Part shown: one piece after another, positions 16,790-27,000 of the stretch
Layout: each line of letters starts with the position of its first letter
Position numbering within the stretch: the stretch's first letter is position 1
Source: Nitrosomonadales bacterium
GTDB taxonomy: Bacteria > Pseudomonadota > Gammaproteobacteria > Burkholderiales > Gallionellaceae
DNA: 64,000 nt
Reading direction: 5' to 3'
Assembly: GCA_016199835.1 (NCBI GenBank)
Contig: JACQFX010000037.1
Coordinates: 1-64,000, forward strand
Notes under the pieces: model-generated
Told to the model about the DNA's origin: nothing
The model's database searches: none
The model's input: the letters and a program-made list of their open reading frames with translations, nothing else
Program-made: the position numbers and the translations under genes

Positions 16790-18250
16790 TCAATCCGGCA
16801 GCAAAGTCCAGCCCGGACGCAGCTTGGCCTGATAGATGAAGGTATGGTGCAGCAGATATTTCATCCAGTGTCCGGCCAGCCCGATCTCGCCAAACGTCAG
16901 ATCGATATCGCGGCCGTAGTCCGGATATTTTTCATAGTCCGGCACCACCGGAAATACGGTCATGGTCGCGGCCGTGCCCTTGAACACGTGCGAGCCGGTG
17001 GAGGCAACGCAGGCCGCGCCCATTTCCGACATCGATGCGGTGTGCGTGGGTTTGTCCGCGCCGTTGATAATCATGTCGCGTATGCTCATCGCCACGGCTT
17101 TGGCCATGGCGGCGGAAGGCATGCCGGTGCGCGGCGGCGCGGGATTGATCGGCGTGCCGTTGGCGCTCTGCATGGGTTTGGAGATCAGGTGCGGCGGCGC
17201 GAAGGCGATGCCGACCGCGAAGATATTGCGGTATGCCGGCGTCTGGTAAGTCCTGGGCCAGTCCTTCGCACTCCATTCCAGGTAGGGACGCGGCGTATAG
17301 TCACCATCCACCTTCATGAAGCCGTTGGGCGCGAACACCTGGCTGGTGATGTCTTCTTCGGCCTTGTTGTAGGCTTTCAGTCCGACCCCCGCAAACGGCG
17401 GGATCAGCATGGAGAAATCGAACTCCAGTTCGTGGAACGTTCCGTCTATCGTTTCGTAATGGATCTTCCCGGCTTCGACCTTCTTCACATGCGCGCGCGT
17501 GATCCATTCGATGCCGCGCTCGACCATCAGCGATTCAGCAAAAGTCTTGCCGTTGGTAACGTAGCCGCCGCGCTTGATATGCACGCCGCCCATGCCAAAA
17601 TCGCCCAGCTCATATTCGTTGCTGAGCCAGACAATGCGTGCCTGGTCGCGCACACCAGCCTCGCGCAGCACATGATCCACGTTGTAGATGTATTCGAACG
17701 CAGCGCCCTGACAGGTGCACATGCCGTGGCCGGTGCCGATTACGAACGTGCGCCTGGCTCCGGCGCGCATGTCATCTATGTTTTGCTGTAGCTTGTGGTT
17801 GGCCTCCAGCGCGTGGCTCGCGGTGCACACGGAAACCGTGTGGCCGTGTTCCGGCCCCAGGCCTTCGGTTGCGCCGAAATTCAGCTTGGGCCCGGTGGCA
17901 TTGATCAAAAAGTCGTAAACGATATTTTCCTGCACCCCGGCCTTGTCGGCACGGGTGTATTCGATCGTCACGAAGGGCATGGAGCTTTCCGCATTACCTT
18001 GAGGATGGATGGACACGCCTTTGGCCTGGCGGAAATCCACATGGGTCTTGCCATACACTTGTGCGAGGTCAAAGGTAACATCCTGCTCGGTCATCTGGCC
18101 AACGCCGACCCAGATGTTGGAGGGTATCCAGTTCCATTTGGCGTTGGGCGACACCACCACGATATCGTGATGTTTGCCTATCCATTTGTTGAGATAACGG
18201 GCGGCGGTATGCCCGGATATGCCCGCACCCAAAATTACGACTCGCGCCAT
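16790..18250 (-). CDS. sulfide:quinone oxidoreductase-like flavoprotein
   Basis: The 486-residue protein is a two-dinucleotide-fold flavoprotein: FAD loop VVILGAGISGHTAARYL at residues 4-20, the family block NATGPKLNFGATEGLG (117-132), a second binding loop FVIGTGHGMCTCQGAAFEY (169-187), and the GIAFAPPH region near the C-terminal third. Cysteines at 142, 178 and 180, plus one in GAACVAST, are candidates for the sulfide-reactive site. SQR enzymes oxidise sulfide at the membrane and pass electrons to quinone. The exact subtype is uncertain, and a type II NADH dehydrogenase-like or flavocytochrome c-like role cannot be excluded. AGAAGGAG precedes the start. Confidence 0.78.
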   Translation of the reverse strand: MARVVILGAGISGHTAARYLNKWIGKHHDIVVVSPNAKWNWIPSNIWVGVGQMTEQDVTFDLAQVYGKTHVDFRQAKGVSIHPQGNAESSMPFVTIEYTRADKAGVQENIVYDFLINATGPKLNFGATEGLGPEHGHTVSVCTASHALEANHKLQQNIDDMRAGARRTFVIGTGHGMCTCQGAAFEYIYNVDHVLREAGVRDQARIVWLSNEYELGDFGMGGVHIKRGGYVTNGKTFAESLMVERGIEWITRAHVKKVEAGKIHYETIDGTFHELEFDFSMLIPPFAGVGLKAYNKAEEDITSQVFAPNGFMKVDGDYTPRPYLEWSAKDWPRTYQTPAYRNIFAVGIAFAPPHLISKPMQSANGTPINPAPPRTGMPSAAMAKAVAMSIRDMIINGADKPTHTASMSEMGAACVASTGSHVFKGTAATMTVFPVVPDYEKYPDYGRDIDLTFGEIGLAGHWMKYLLHHTFIYQAKLRPGWTLLPD

Positions 18251-18593
18251 GCTCTTCTCCTTCTGAAATATCTTGAGTTAATGTCCATCAAAGGTGTGTC
18301 GTGGAGTGCTCGTCATGCTCTGTAGCGCACGTCTGCGCATCGCACATCATGGTGTTGACGATGGCCGGCAGCACGGCCATCGAGACTCCCAGCGTCAAAT
18401 GCGAAGAGACGCTGTCCCAATTGGCTCGAACCTAATGCCCGGTAAATTGCTATATAATAATTTGCTAATATTATAGAGGCTCGCCAAAAAACGCAATAGG
18501 GAATTTTCAAGCCTTGCTCAGGGTGTCGGAATCTGCGCCCGCACTACCTGCCGACCTGCAATGTCGCACATACTGCCTCGCCATCAGGTTGTT
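18251..18593. other. 343-base intergenic region upstream of the flavoprotein
   Basis: This region separates the starts-side of the flavoprotein gene from the end of murJ. It contains an AT-rich block near 18448-18478 with a minus-strand TATAAT that could be the flavoprotein promoter, and two short GC-rich inverted segments around 18365-18385. No convincing gene was seen. Confidence 0.5.
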
Positions 18594-20135
18594 TCAGGCC
18601 CCGCGTTTCGCAAAATCCCTGAGCCTGAAACCCAGCAGCCACAGCACCGCGAAGTACACCGCCCCGCCCCCCACCACCAGAGCAGACAAGTGCAGGATGC
18701 GCACCCAGCCGTGTGTGGTGAGCCAGTGCTGTTCGCTGCCCATGCCGAACCAGAGGGTCGCGCCTAACGCAAGCAGGGCAATACACAGTCTGGAGAAGTA
18801 CGGTCCCCAGCCGGGTTCGGGCCGGTAGATGCCGCGTTTGCGCAGCAGGTAGAACAGGATGGCGGAGTTGAAGCAGGAGCCGAGGCCGATAGAGAGCGCG
18901 AGGCCGGCGTGATGCAACTCCATGCCGAATACGAACAGCAGATTCATCGCTTGCGTGACGAGCAAAGTGCCGATGCCGATCTTGACCGGTGTTCTAATAT
19001 CCTGCTGCGCATAGAAACCGGGGGCCAGTACTTTCACCGCAAGCATACCGATCAGACCTACGCTGTAGCCGACCAGGGCATTGCGCGTCATCAACACGTC
19101 GTTCGCGACGAATGCGCCATGCTGGAAAAAAGTCGCCAGCAGTGGCACGGCTATCATGCCCAGCGCAAGCGCGGCCGGCAGCGTGAGCATAAAGGTGAGG
19201 CGCAGCCCCCAGTCCAGCAACTTCGAATATTCCTCGTGGCTTTCGTCGGCGTAATGCTTGGAAAGCGAAGGCAGCAGGATAGTGCCCAGCGCCGCGCCCA
19301 GCAAGCCTGCGGGCAACTCCATCAGCCGATCGGCAAAATACAGCCAGGACACGCTGCCCGCTGCCAGGAGGGATGCGAAGATGGTATTTATGATGAGGCT
19401 GATCTGGCTGATGGATACGCCGAACGCCGCCGGCCCCATCTGCTTGATGACACGCCACACGCCGGCATCCTTGAGGCTGAAGCGCCATTTCGGCAACATG
19501 CCGATTTTTTTCAGGAACGGGATCTGGAAAGCCAGTTGCACGATGCCGGCGATGACCCACGACCACGCCATGGCAATGATGGGTTGATCGAATAAGGGAG
19601 CAAGCCACAACGCGGCGCCGATATTGCAAACGTTGAGCAGGATCGGGGCAACGGCTGGTACCCAGAATTTATTGTAGGTGTTGAGTATGCCCGCCGCCAC
19701 AGCCACCAGCGAAATGAAAAAGATATAAGGCGAAGTGATGCGCAACATCTGGATGGTGACGTTGAATTTGTCCGCATCTTTCACAAACCCTGGCGCAGTG
19801 ACGTACACCAGTATGGGCGCCGCGATAATGCCGATGAGCGTGACGATGAACAGAATGACAGCCAGCAGAGTGACCACGTGATCCACCAGAAGCTTGGTCT
19901 CATCGTGGCTCTTGCGGTTTTTGTATTCGCCGAAGATCGGCACAAAAGCCTGCGAGAATGCGCCTTCCGCGAACAAGCGACGCAATAGATTGGGGATGCG
20001 GATAGCGACGAAATAGGCATCGGCTACCATGCCTGCGCCGAAGATGCGCGCGATCAGCATGTCGCGCACAAAACCGAGAATGCGCGAAACCAGCGTGAGA
20101 CTGCTGATGGTGGCGAGAGCCTTGAGCAGGTTCAT
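18594..20135 (-). CDS. murJ: lipid II flippase MurJ
   Basis: The 513-residue protein has the MATE-like MurJ fold with about 14 transmembrane helices. The N-terminus MNLLKALATISSLTLVSRIL followed by GFVRDMLIARIFGAG and the block RRLFAEGAFSQAFVP are diagnostic, including the conserved charged residues of the central cavity. It flips undecaprenyl-linked peptidoglycan precursors to the periplasm. It is adjacent to DUF3579 and rpsT, a common betaproteobacterial arrangement. Confidence 0.97.
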   Translation of the reverse strand: MNLLKALATISSLTLVSRILGFVRDMLIARIFGAGMVADAYFVAIRIPNLLRRLFAEGAFSQAFVPIFGEYKNRKSHDETKLLVDHVVTLLAVILFIVTLIGIIAAPILVYVTAPGFVKDADKFNVTIQMLRITSPYIFFISLVAVAAGILNTYNKFWVPAVAPILLNVCNIGAALWLAPLFDQPIIAMAWSWVIAGIVQLAFQIPFLKKIGMLPKWRFSLKDAGVWRVIKQMGPAAFGVSISQISLIINTIFASLLAAGSVSWLYFADRLMELPAGLLGAALGTILLPSLSKHYADESHEEYSKLLDWGLRLTFMLTLPAALALGMIAVPLLATFFQHGAFVANDVLMTRNALVGYSVGLIGMLAVKVLAPGFYAQQDIRTPVKIGIGTLLVTQAMNLLFVFGMELHHAGLALSIGLGSCFNSAILFYLLRKRGIYRPEPGWGPYFSRLCIALLALGATLWFGMGSEQHWLTTHGWVRILHLSALVVGGGAVYFAVLWLLGFRLRDFAKRGA

Positions 20136-20171
20136 GCGGGGTTTTCCCCCGCCGGGAATGCGCGCATGAAA

Positions 20172-20525
20172 TTACCAGTCATTGCGTTTCGGATCGCGGC
20201 GCTCTTTGCCGGAGGGTGGAAATATGCCGGAAGTCTCAACGTATGCAACGCCACGCCCGGTGCGTACCATGAGGCGATTCTCAACAATATAGCGCTTGAT
20301 CAGCCCGAATGTTTCGGGGGCGTTCTGGCGCAACGCCGCGCGCACCACGACGGAATTCACCCCCTCGACCATCATGGGGCGTATATAAGACGAATAGGTC
20401 TTGTGCCCGTCCGCCCCGGTTCTGGCCAGCGAATCGCACAGACGCTCCGCCCAGTCCGCAGGCTGGAAAACCTCGCCTCCTGCGGTTATTCCCTGAATGA
20501 CGAATTCGGTGGTATCGAATGGCAT
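20172..20525 (-). CDS. DUF3579 protein
   Basis: A 117-residue cytosolic protein recognisable as DUF3579 by TEFVIQGITAGGEVFQPADW, then RLCDSLARTG near residue 35 and the Arg/Val-rich middle. The start at 20525 (MPFDTTEFV) follows GAGAGGG and replaces a longer open frame. Function is unknown; the family is largely betaproteobacterial and typically lies beside murJ and rpsT, as here. Confidence 0.88.
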   Translation of the reverse strand: MPFDTTEFVIQGITAGGEVFQPADWAERLCDSLARTGADGHKTYSSYIRPMMVEGVNSVVVRAALRQNAPETFGLIKRYIVENRLMVRTGRGVAYVETSGIFPPSGKERRDPKRNDW

Positions 20526-20607
20526 ATACAACCCTCTCAGGCCTGTTGTCGCCGGGCTGCTGGCGTGGCCGCAATCATACCATCCCGCCTGACCGCAAAA
20601 TAACCAT

Positions 20608-20636
20608 TTGCCAAAGCGGACGAGCATCCCTATAAT
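20608..20636 (+). promoter_or_regulatory. sigma-70 promoter of rpsT
   Basis: TTGCCA (20608-20613), 17 bases, TATAAT (20631-20636). Spacing and -10 are consensus, and rpsT starts 40 bases downstream. Confidence 0.85.
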
Positions 20637-20675
20637 GCGCGCCTTTCATCGCAAGCGAATTCTCAAGGAGTTACC

Positions 20676-20939
20676 ATGGCAAATAGCGCACAAGCCAGAA
20701 AGCGCGCAAGACAAGCGGACAAACAGCGCGACCACAACGCAAGCCTGCGTTCTGAATTGCGCACCGCAATCAAGAAAGTAGCGAAAGCCATCGAGGCTGG
20801 CGACAAGGCTGCGGCCAAGGTCGTGTTCAGCGAATCGACCAGCGTGGTGGATTCCATCGCCGACAAAAAGATCATCCACAAGAACAAGGCTGCGCGTCAC
20901 AAGAGCCGTTTGTCCGCCGCTATCAAGGCAATGGCCTAA
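20676..20939 (+). CDS. rpsT: 30S ribosomal protein S20
   Basis: The 87-residue, Lys/Arg/Ala-rich helical protein begins [20 protein letters not shown], the canonical S20 start, and ends with [14 protein letters not shown]. It binds 16S rRNA early in small-subunit assembly. AAGGAG is seven bases upstream of the ATG. It is flanked by a strong promoter and a strong terminator, so it is monocistronic. Confidence 0.99.
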   Translation: MANSAQARKRARQADKQRDHNASLRSELRTAIKKVAKAIEAGDKAAAKVVFSESTSVVDSIADKKIIHKNKAARHKSRLSAAIKAMA

Positions 20940-20963
20940 GCCTGCGCGGTACCAGTGATGCAG

Positions 20964-20990
20964 AAAGGCCGACCGAGCGTCGGCCTTTTT
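20964..20990 (+). terminator. Rho-independent terminator of rpsT
   Basis: AAAGGCCGAC-CGAGC-GTCGGCCTTTTT: an 8-bp GC-rich stem and T-run, 25 bases after the stop. Confidence 0.95.
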
Positions 20991-21037
20991 CGTTTTGAGT
21001 TTTAAACGGCACGTATGGCAAATCTGTGAGGAATTCC

Positions 21038-22213
21038 ATGTCGCACCTGATGAATACTTATGCTCGCCTCCCGCTCGCCTTCACGCATGGTGAGGGCGCG
21101 TGGCTGTGGGACACCGACGGCAAACGCTACCTCGACGCCTTGTCCGGTATAGCCGTGAACACGCTGGGGCACGCCCATCCGCGCTTTACTGCAACGCTGA
21201 ACGCGCAGATCGGCAAGCTGATCCACGTTTCCAACATCTATCAGGTGCCAGAGCAGGAGCGGCTCGCCGACAAGCTGTGTGCGCTGTCTGGCATGCAGGA
21301 AGTATTTCTGTGCAATTCCGGCTGCGAGGCAAACGAAGCGGCGATCAAGCTGGCGCGCATGTATGGGCACAACAAGGGCGTAGAGACACCCCACATTATC
21401 GTGATGGAAAAAGCCTTCCACGGACGCACGCTGGCCACCCTTTCGGCCACCGGCAGCCGCAAGGTACAGGCCGGTTTCGAGCCGCTGGTGAAGGGCTTCG
21501 TGCGCGTGCCATACAACGATCTTGACGCCATCCGCCAGGTCGCCCAGCACAACCAGGAAGTAGTGGCCGTGCTGGTCGAGCCGATACAGGGCGAAGGCGG
21601 CATCCGCATGCTGGACATCCATTACCTCGAACAACTGCGGCAGATTTGCGACCAGCAAGGCTGGCTGCTGATGCTGGACGAAGTGCAATGCGGCCTGGGC
21701 CGCACTGGCAAGTGGTTCGCGCACCAGCACACCGGCATCCTGCCGGACGTGATGACGCTGGCCAAGGGCCTGGGTTCGGGCGTGCCTATCGGCGCCTGCC
21801 TGACTGCGGGCAAGGCGACGGGCACGTTCAAGCCGGGCAACCACGGCTCCACTTTCGGCGGCAACCCGCTGGCCAGCACCGCCGCGCTCACCACGCTGGA
21901 AATCATGGAGCAGGACAGGCTGCTGACCAATGCCGCGACCGTGGGCGAATTCCTGCTGAACGGTCTGCGCGAACGCCTCGGTAAAATCATGGGCGTGGCT
22001 TCCGTGCGCGGCCAGGGACTGATGATAGGCATCGAACTGACCAAACCCTGCGGCGAACTGGTCGGCAAGGCATTGGAGCAGGGCTTGCTTATCAACGTCA
22101 CCGCCGACAATGTGATCCGGCTGCTGCCGCCGCTGGTGTTCACGCAAACCGAAGCACAACAATTGCTGGACATGCTGTGTCCGCTGGTCACGGAATTCCT
22201 GGCGCGGGAGTAA
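21038..22213 (+). CDS. argD: acetylornithine aminotransferase
   Basis: The 391-residue class III PLP aminotransferase has the glycine loop NSGCEANEAAIKLAR, the catalytic aspartate block LMLDEVQCGLGRTGKWFA and the PLP lysine in TLAKGLGSGVPIGA. It converts N-acetylglutamate semialdehyde to N-acetylornithine in arginine synthesis. The ATG at 21038 follows GAGG at six bases; an in-frame GTG four codons upstream is less likely. It begins an argD-argF run that also includes argG. Confidence 0.95.
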   Translation: MSHLMNTYARLPLAFTHGEGAWLWDTDGKRYLDALSGIAVNTLGHAHPRFTATLNAQIGKLIHVSNIYQVPEQERLADKLCALSGMQEVFLCNSGCEANEAAIKLARMYGHNKGVETPHIIVMEKAFHGRTLATLSATGSRKVQAGFEPLVKGFVRVPYNDLDAIRQVAQHNQEVVAVLVEPIQGEGGIRMLDIHYLEQLRQICDQQGWLLMLDEVQCGLGRTGKWFAHQHTGILPDVMTLAKGLGSGVPIGACLTAGKATGTFKPGNHGSTFGGNPLASTAALTTLEIMEQDRLLTNAATVGEFLLNGLRERLGKIMGVASVRGQGLMIGIELTKPCGELVGKALEQGLLINVTADNVIRLLPPLVFTQTEAQQLLDMLCPLVTEFLARE

Positions 22214-22215
22214 CC

Positions 22216-23136
22216 ATGGGCATTAAACACTTTTTGCAGTTCAAGGATCTCACGCGCGAGGAGTTCGACTACCTGTTCGAGCGCACGCGCTTCATCAAGG
22301 AACGCTTCAAGCGCTACGAAAAATACTGGCCGCTGGAAGACCGCACGCTGGTGATGATCTTCGAGAAGGCCAGCACGCGCACGCGGCTGTCGTTCGAGGC
22401 CGGCATGCACCAGCTCGGCGGCTCGGCCATCTACCTCAACACGCGCGATTCGCAGCTCGGGCGCGGCGAACCGGTGGAAGATGCCGGACAAGTCATCTCG
22501 CGCATGAGCGACATCGTGATGATCCGCACTTTCGAGCAAAGCATCATCGAGCGCTTCGCCGCGCATTCGCGCGTGCCGGTGATCAATGGCCTGACCAACG
22601 AATACCATCCCTGCCAGGTGCTGGCCGACATCTACACCTACATCGAGCAGCGCGGCAGCATCAAGGGCAAGACCGTGGCCTGGATCGGCGACTCCAACAA
22701 TATGTGCAATACCTGGCTGCAAGCGGCGGAGATACTCGACTTCAACGTGCATGTCTCCACGCCGCCCGGCTACGAAGTCGAAGCGGAGCGCGCAGGACTG
22801 TATGGCGACGAGAACTATGAAGAATTTGCCGACCCGATGGATGCCGCGCGCGGCGCCGATCTGGTCACCACCGACGTGTGGACTTCGATGGGCTTCGAAG
22901 CCGAGAACGAAGAACGCATGAAAGACTTCGCCGACTGGCAGGTGGACGGCGACATGATGCGCATCGCAGCCAGGGAAGCGCTGTTCATGCACTGCCTGCC
23001 CGCACATCGCGGCGAAGAAGTTTCAGCCGAAGTCATAGACGGGCCGCAAAGCGTGGTATGGGAAGAGGCTGAGAATCGTTTGCATGTACAAAAAGCGCTT
23101 ATGGAATATCTGTTGCTGGGCAAAGTGAACAATTAA
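22216..23136 (+). CDS. argF: ornithine carbamoyltransferase
   Basis: The 306-residue protein carries the carbamoyl-phosphate motif STRTR (in EKASTRTRLSFEAGMHQLGG) and the ornithine-side motif HCLPAHRGEEV. It makes citrulline from ornithine and carbamoyl phosphate. It starts two bases after argD ends, with GGGAG upstream, so the pair is translationally close. Confidence 0.97.
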   Translation: MGIKHFLQFKDLTREEFDYLFERTRFIKERFKRYEKYWPLEDRTLVMIFEKASTRTRLSFEAGMHQLGGSAIYLNTRDSQLGRGEPVEDAGQVISRMSDIVMIRTFEQSIIERFAAHSRVPVINGLTNEYHPCQVLADIYTYIEQRGSIKGKTVAWIGDSNNMCNTWLQAAEILDFNVHVSTPPGYEVEAERAGLYGDENYEEFADPMDAARGADLVTTDVWTSMGFEAENEERMKDFADWQVDGDMMRIAAREALFMHCLPAHRGEEVSAEVIDGPQSVVWEEAENRLHVQKALMEYLLLGKVNN

Positions 23137-23152
23137 GTCTGTCCCGGACTGC

Positions 23153-23584
23153 ATGAAAGACACGCTGAAACCCGGCATACGTTACACACATCAGTTCCGG
23201 GTGCCGCCCAGCAAAACCGTGCCGGCGCTGTACCCGGAGTCGCCTGAGTTTCAGGCCATGCCGGAAGTTCTGGCGACCGGCTTTCTGGTCGGCCTGCTGG
23301 AATGGGCGTGCATCATGGCCGTCAAGCCGCACCTGGACTGGCCCGAGGAACAATCGCTGGGCACGCATATCGATGTCAGCCACGAAGCGGCAACGCCGCC
23401 GGGGCTGGAAGTGACAGTGAGCGTCGAACTGATCGCGGTGGAAGGCAGAAAGCTGACGTTTGCAGTTTCAGCCCACGATGGCCTGGATACGATCTCGCAA
23501 GGCACGCATGAGCGTTTCGTCATCGACAAGGCAAGATTCGACAGCAAGGTGCGCGACAAGCGCGATAGGAAACAAGCAGTTTAA
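23153..23584 (+). CDS. FlK-like hot-dog thioesterase
   Basis: The 143-residue protein fits the thioesterase family that includes fluoroacetyl-CoA thioesterase Fl[21 protein letters not shown] carries the candidate catalytic Glu, and [20 protein letters not shown] follows with the conserved His and the beta-sheet characteristic of the hot-dog fold. The natural substrate is unknown. Its placement between argF and argG, in the same direction with gaps of about 20 bases, makes it a probable co-transcribed passenger of the arginine genes. Confidence 0.8.
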   Translation: MKDTLKPGIRYTHQFRVPPSKTVPALYPESPEFQAMPEVLATGFLVGLLEWACIMAVKPHLDWPEEQSLGTHIDVSHEAATPPGLEVTVSVELIAVEGRKLTFAVSAHDGLDTISQGTHERFVIDKARFDSKVRDKRDRKQAV

Positions 23585-23607
23585 TCATCAATAAACGGGT
23601 ATCAAGC

Positions 23608-24834
23608 ATGAGCGAAATCAAAAAAGCCGTCCTCGCCTACTCCGGCGGACTCGACACTTCGGTGATCCTGAAATGGTTGCAGGACACCTATCAATGCGAA
23701 GTGGTGACCTTCACCGCCGACCTGGGCCAGGGCGAAGAACTGGAGCCCGCGCGCGCCAAGGCGCTGAAGATGGGCATCAAGCCCGAGAACATTTTCATCG
23801 ACGACCTGCGCGAAGAATTCGTGCGCGATTTCGTGTTCCCGATGTTCCGCGCCAACACCGTATACGAAGGCGAATACCTGCTCGGCACCTCCATCGCGCG
23901 TCCGCTGATCGCCAAGCGTCTGATAGACATCTCCAACCAGACCGGTGCCGATGCCATCTCGCACGGCGCGACCGGCAAGGGCAACGACCAGGTGCGATTC
24001 GAACTCGGCGCGTATGCACTGAAGCCCGGCATCAAGATCATCGCGCCGTGGCGCGAATGGGATCTGCTGTCGCGCGAGAAGCTGATGGCTTATGCCGAAA
24101 ACGCCGGCATCCCCATCGACATGAAGCACAAGCAAGGCGGCTCGCCCTATTCCATGGACGCCAACCTGCTGCACATTTCTTTCGAAGGCCGCCATCTGGA
24201 AGACCCTTCCGCCGAGGCCGAAGAGAGCATGTGGCGCTGGACCGTGTCGCCGGAGAAGGCGCCCGACGCGGCGGAATATCTCGACCTTGAATACGAGCGC
24301 GGCGACATCGTGGCGCTCAACGGCGAGCGCATGAGCGCAGCCGCAGTGCTGACCAAACTCAACGCACTTGGTGGCAAGCACGGCATCGGCCGCCTCGACC
24401 TGGTGGAGAACCGCTACGTCGGCATGAAGTCGCGCGGCTGTTACGAAACTCCCGGCGGCACCATCATGCTCAAGGCACACCGCGCCATCGAATCCATCAC
24501 GCTGGATCGCGAAGTCGCGCATCTGAAAGACGACCTGATGCCGCGCTATGCCAGCATGATCTATAACGGCTACTGGTGGTCGCCGGAACGCAAGGCGCTG
24601 CAAACGCTGATAGACCACACGCAACAAAGCGTGAACGGCTGGGTGCGCGTCAAACTGTACAAGGGCAACGTCATCGTGGTCGGGCGCGATTCAAAGACAG
24701 ACTCGCTGTTCGATTCGAGCATCGCCACCTTCGAGGACGACAAGGGTGCATACGACCAGAAGGACGCGGCAGGTTTCATCAAGCTGAATGCCTTGCGCAT
24801 GCGCATCGCCGCCAATCTGAAAAATCGCAAATAG
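23608..24834 (+). CDS. argG: argininosuccinate synthase
   Basis: The 408-residue enzyme opens with the N-type ATP pyrophosphatase loop [15 protein letters not shown] and contains [16 protein letters not shown] and the citrulline/aspartate binding region [12 protein letters not shown]. It joins citrulline and aspartate in arginine synthesis. It closes the local argD-argF-argG set. Confidence 0.98.
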   Translation: MSEIKKAVLAYSGGLDTSVILKWLQDTYQCEVVTFTADLGQGEELEPARAKALKMGIKPENIFIDDLREEFVRDFVFPMFRANTVYEGEYLLGTSIARPLIAKRLIDISNQTGADAISHGATGKGNDQVRFELGAYALKPGIKIIAPWREWDLLSREKLMAYAENAGIPIDMKHKQGGSPYSMDANLLHISFEGRHLEDPSAEAEESMWRWTVSPEKAPDAAEYLDLEYERGDIVALNGERMSAAAVLTKLNALGGKHGIGRLDLVENRYVGMKSRGCYETPGGTIMLKAHRAIESITLDREVAHLKDDLMPRYASMIYNGYWWSPERKALQTLIDHTQQSVNGWVRVKLYKGNVIVVGRDSKTDSLFDSSIATFEDDKGAYDQKDAAGFIKLNALRMRIAANLKNRK

Positions 24835-24842
24835 GAGAAATC

Positions 24843-25160
24843 ATGTCGGACAAATTCAATAACGTTGCGGTAGGCAAAAAAGCCAACGTATTCTTCGACG
24901 GCAAATGCGTGTCGCACTCGGTGTTCTTCCCCAACGGCGAGCGCAAGACCGTGGGCGTCATCATGCCGGGCGCGCAATTGACCTTCAACGTCGGCGTGCC
25001 CGAGTTGATGGAGATCACCAGCGGCGAATGCTCGGTGAGGATCGCCGGGGAAGCCGCGTTCAAGACCTACACCGCAGGCACTTCGTTCCGTGTGGCGGAA
25101 AACAGCAGCTTCGAGATTCATGCAAAAGACGACGTAAACTACGTTTGCTCGTTTGGTTAA
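24843..25160 (+). CDS. ppnP: pyrimidine/purine nucleoside phosphorylase PpnP
   Basis: This 105-residue cupin-fold protein (formerly DUF1255) shows the family blocks ANVFFDGKCVSHSV, RKTVGVIMPGAQLTF and FEIHAKDDVNYVCSFG. PpnP phosphorolyses several nucleosides. AGGAG lies five bases upstream of the ATG, eight bases after argG ends. Confidence 0.93.
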   Translation: MSDKFNNVAVGKKANVFFDGKCVSHSVFFPNGERKTVGVIMPGAQLTFNVGVPELMEITSGECSVRIAGEAAFKTYTAGTSFRVAENSSFEIHAKDDVNYVCSFG

Positions 25161-25181
25161 CCACCGCGCTAAGGAGCAACC

Positions 25182-25670
25182 ATGCCATCTTTCGACATTG
25201 TTTCCGAAGTAGAAAAGACCGAGGTTAAAAACGCGGTCGAGCAGACCAATAAGGAGGTTGGCACACGCTTCGATTTCAAGGGCAGCGATGCCCGCGTGGA
25301 ACAGGCCGAACTGGTGCTAACCGTATTCGCTGACAACGAGTTCCAGCTCGGTCAGGTACAGGACATTCTCAACGGCAAGCTGAGCAAGCGCGGCGTGGAT
25401 ATCAAGTGCCTGGACATCAGCGACAAGATAGACAAGGTCAGCGGCAACAAGGTCAAGCGTTCCTGCACCGTAAAAGTCGGCGTGGAAATCGAGCTCGCGA
25501 AGAAGATCGTCAAGCTGCTCAAGGACAGTAAGATGAAAGTGCAGGCCAGCATTCAGGGCGACACCGTGCGCGTCACCGGCAAGAACCGCGACGACCTGCA
25601 AGCCGCCATCGCTTTCGTGAAGAAATCCATCACCGATTTCCCGCTGCAATACCAGAACTTCCGCGACTGA
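25182..25670 (+). CDS. yajQ: YajQ-family nucleotide-binding protein
   Basis: The 162-residue protein begins [20 protein letters not shown] and contains RFDFKG and [10 protein letters not shown], all diagnostic of YajQ, with two RNP-like alpha/beta domains. Some members bind cyclic di-GMP and act as transcriptional co-regulators; others bind nucleotides or RNA. The window also contains a diguanylate cyclase, but a link is not shown. AAGGAG precedes the start. Confidence 0.95.
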   Translation: MPSFDIVSEVEKTEVKNAVEQTNKEVGTRFDFKGSDARVEQAELVLTVFADNEFQLGQVQDILNGKLSKRGVDIKCLDISDKIDKVSGNKVKRSCTVKVGVEIELAKKIVKLLKDSKMKVQASIQGDTVRVTGKNRDDLQAAIAFVKKSITDFPLQYQNFRD

Positions 25671-25685
25671 CAGGCAATCTGCGCC

Positions 25686-26228
25686 ATGCCCAAAGTCCTC
25701 GTCCCCCTCGCCAGCGGCTGTGAAGAGATAGAGGCCGTCACGGTCATCGACATCCTGCGCCGCGCCAGCATCGAAGTGGTCAGCGCGGGACTGGATGCGC
25801 AGCCCGTGCGCGCCAGCCGTGGCGTGATGCTGCTTCCGGACACCACGCTGGACGAGGCGCTCAAACACAGTTACGACATGGTAGTGTTGCCCGGCGGCCA
25901 GCCCGGCACCAACAACCTGAAGCAGGACGCGCGCATCCTCGATCTGCTAAGACGCATGGCACAGCAGGATCAATATGTCGCCGCCATCTGCGCCGCACCC
26001 TCGGTGCTCGCCACGGCGGGGCTGCTCGACGGCAAACGCGCCACCTGCTACCCCGGCTCGCTGGATGCCTTTCCTCATGTGCAGCAACAACACACGGCGC
26101 TCGAGGAAGACGGCAAGCTCATCACTTCGCGCGGCCCGGGAACGGCAATGGATTTTGCGCTCACGCTGGTGGAACGGCTGGCCGGCCATGCGAAACGCGC
26201 GGAAGTAGAAGCCGGCCTGCAACGTTAA
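25686..26228 (+). CDS. yajL: DJ-1/YajL-family protein
   Basis: The 180-residue protein belongs to the DJ-1/PfpI superfamily: VLVPLASGCEEIEAVTVIDI holds the conserved Glu, and AAICAAPSVLA contains the nucleophilic cysteine on the nucleophile elbow. Family members are stress chaperones or deglycase-like enzymes; the activity is debated. It lies 15 bases after yajQ. Confidence 0.93.
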   Translation: MPKVLVPLASGCEEIEAVTVIDILRRASIEVVSAGLDAQPVRASRGVMLLPDTTLDEALKHSYDMVVLPGGQPGTNNLKQDARILDLLRRMAQQDQYVAAICAAPSVLATAGLLDGKRATCYPGSLDAFPHVQQQHTALEEDGKLITSRGPGTAMDFALTLVERLAGHAKRAEVEAGLQR

Positions 26229-26232
26229 CAAC

Positions 26233-27000
26233 GTGCCCTTACTGCATCGCATCCCCCCTGTCGTTCTTGCATTGCTGCTGCAGGGACTGGCGCTCTTCCT
26301 CGTATTGCTGCTGGCGCGCTTCTCTCCGGTCGCACTCACGCCGCTGATCATTGCATTGCTGGTCGGCGCACTCGCGGCGCTGTTCTCGCATCTGGCCGGA
26401 CAGGCGCGCTGGTGGGTACCCATCCAGTTCGTCTTCGCCCCCGCCCAGGTCGCCATGCTGGCTGTGGATGTGGCGCCCAGTCTCTATCTCGTCATCTTTC
26501 TCATCATGCTGGTGGTGTACTGGAGCACCTTTCGCACCCAGGTGCCGCTCTACCTCTCCAGCCGCAAGATATGGAACGCACTCGAACTGCTGCTGCCCCT
26601 GGAAATGCCTGGCAAGAGTTTCACTTTCATGGATCTGGGCTGCGGCATCGGTGGTGTATTGACGCATCTGGCCAAGGCACGCCCGGAGGGGCACTACCAC
26701 GGCGTGGAAGCAGCACCGCTGCCATATTTCATGAGCTGGCTGCGCATCCGGCTGGGCAACCATCAGAACTGCCAGGTGCAGTGGGGCAGCTTGTGGGATT
26801 GCGATCTGGCGCAATACGACGTGGTGTTCGCCTATCTCTCACCGGTACCTATGGACGAGTTGTGGCAGAAAGCGCGCAAGGAAATGCGCCCTGGCAGCAT
26901 ATTCATCAGCAACACTTTTGCCGTACCGGAGCATCCGCCGCAACAGACATACACCGTGGATGATTTGCATAAGTCAACCCTGTACATCTGGCATATGTAA
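26233..27000 (+). CDS. membrane-anchored SAM-dependent methyltransferase
   Basis: The 255-residue protein has three to four N-terminal hydrophobic helices (residues 8-98) followed by a class I methyltransferase domain with motif [17 protein letters not shown] near residue 131 and [17 protein letters not shown]. The methyl acceptor is unknown. The start is GTG at 26233, five bases after yajL, suggesting co-transcription with yajQ-yajL. Confidence 0.82.
   Translation: MPLLHRIPPVVLALLLQGLALFLVLLLARFSPVALTPLIIALLVGALAALFSHLAGQARWWVPIQFVFAPAQVAMLAVDVAPSLYLVIFLIMLVVYWSTFRTQVPLYLSSRKIWNALELLLPLEMPGKSFTFMDLGCGIGGVLTHLAKARPEGHYHGVEAAPLPYFMSWLRIRLGNHQNCQVQWGSLWDCDLAQYDVVFAYLSPVPMDELWQKARKEMRPGSIFISNTFAVPEHPPQQTYTVDDLHKSTLYIWHM

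Noticed and set aside
21002..23007. Long minus-strand frames opposite argD and argF
   Set aside because: Shadows of GC-rich coding sequence on the plus strand; the plus-strand genes are certain.
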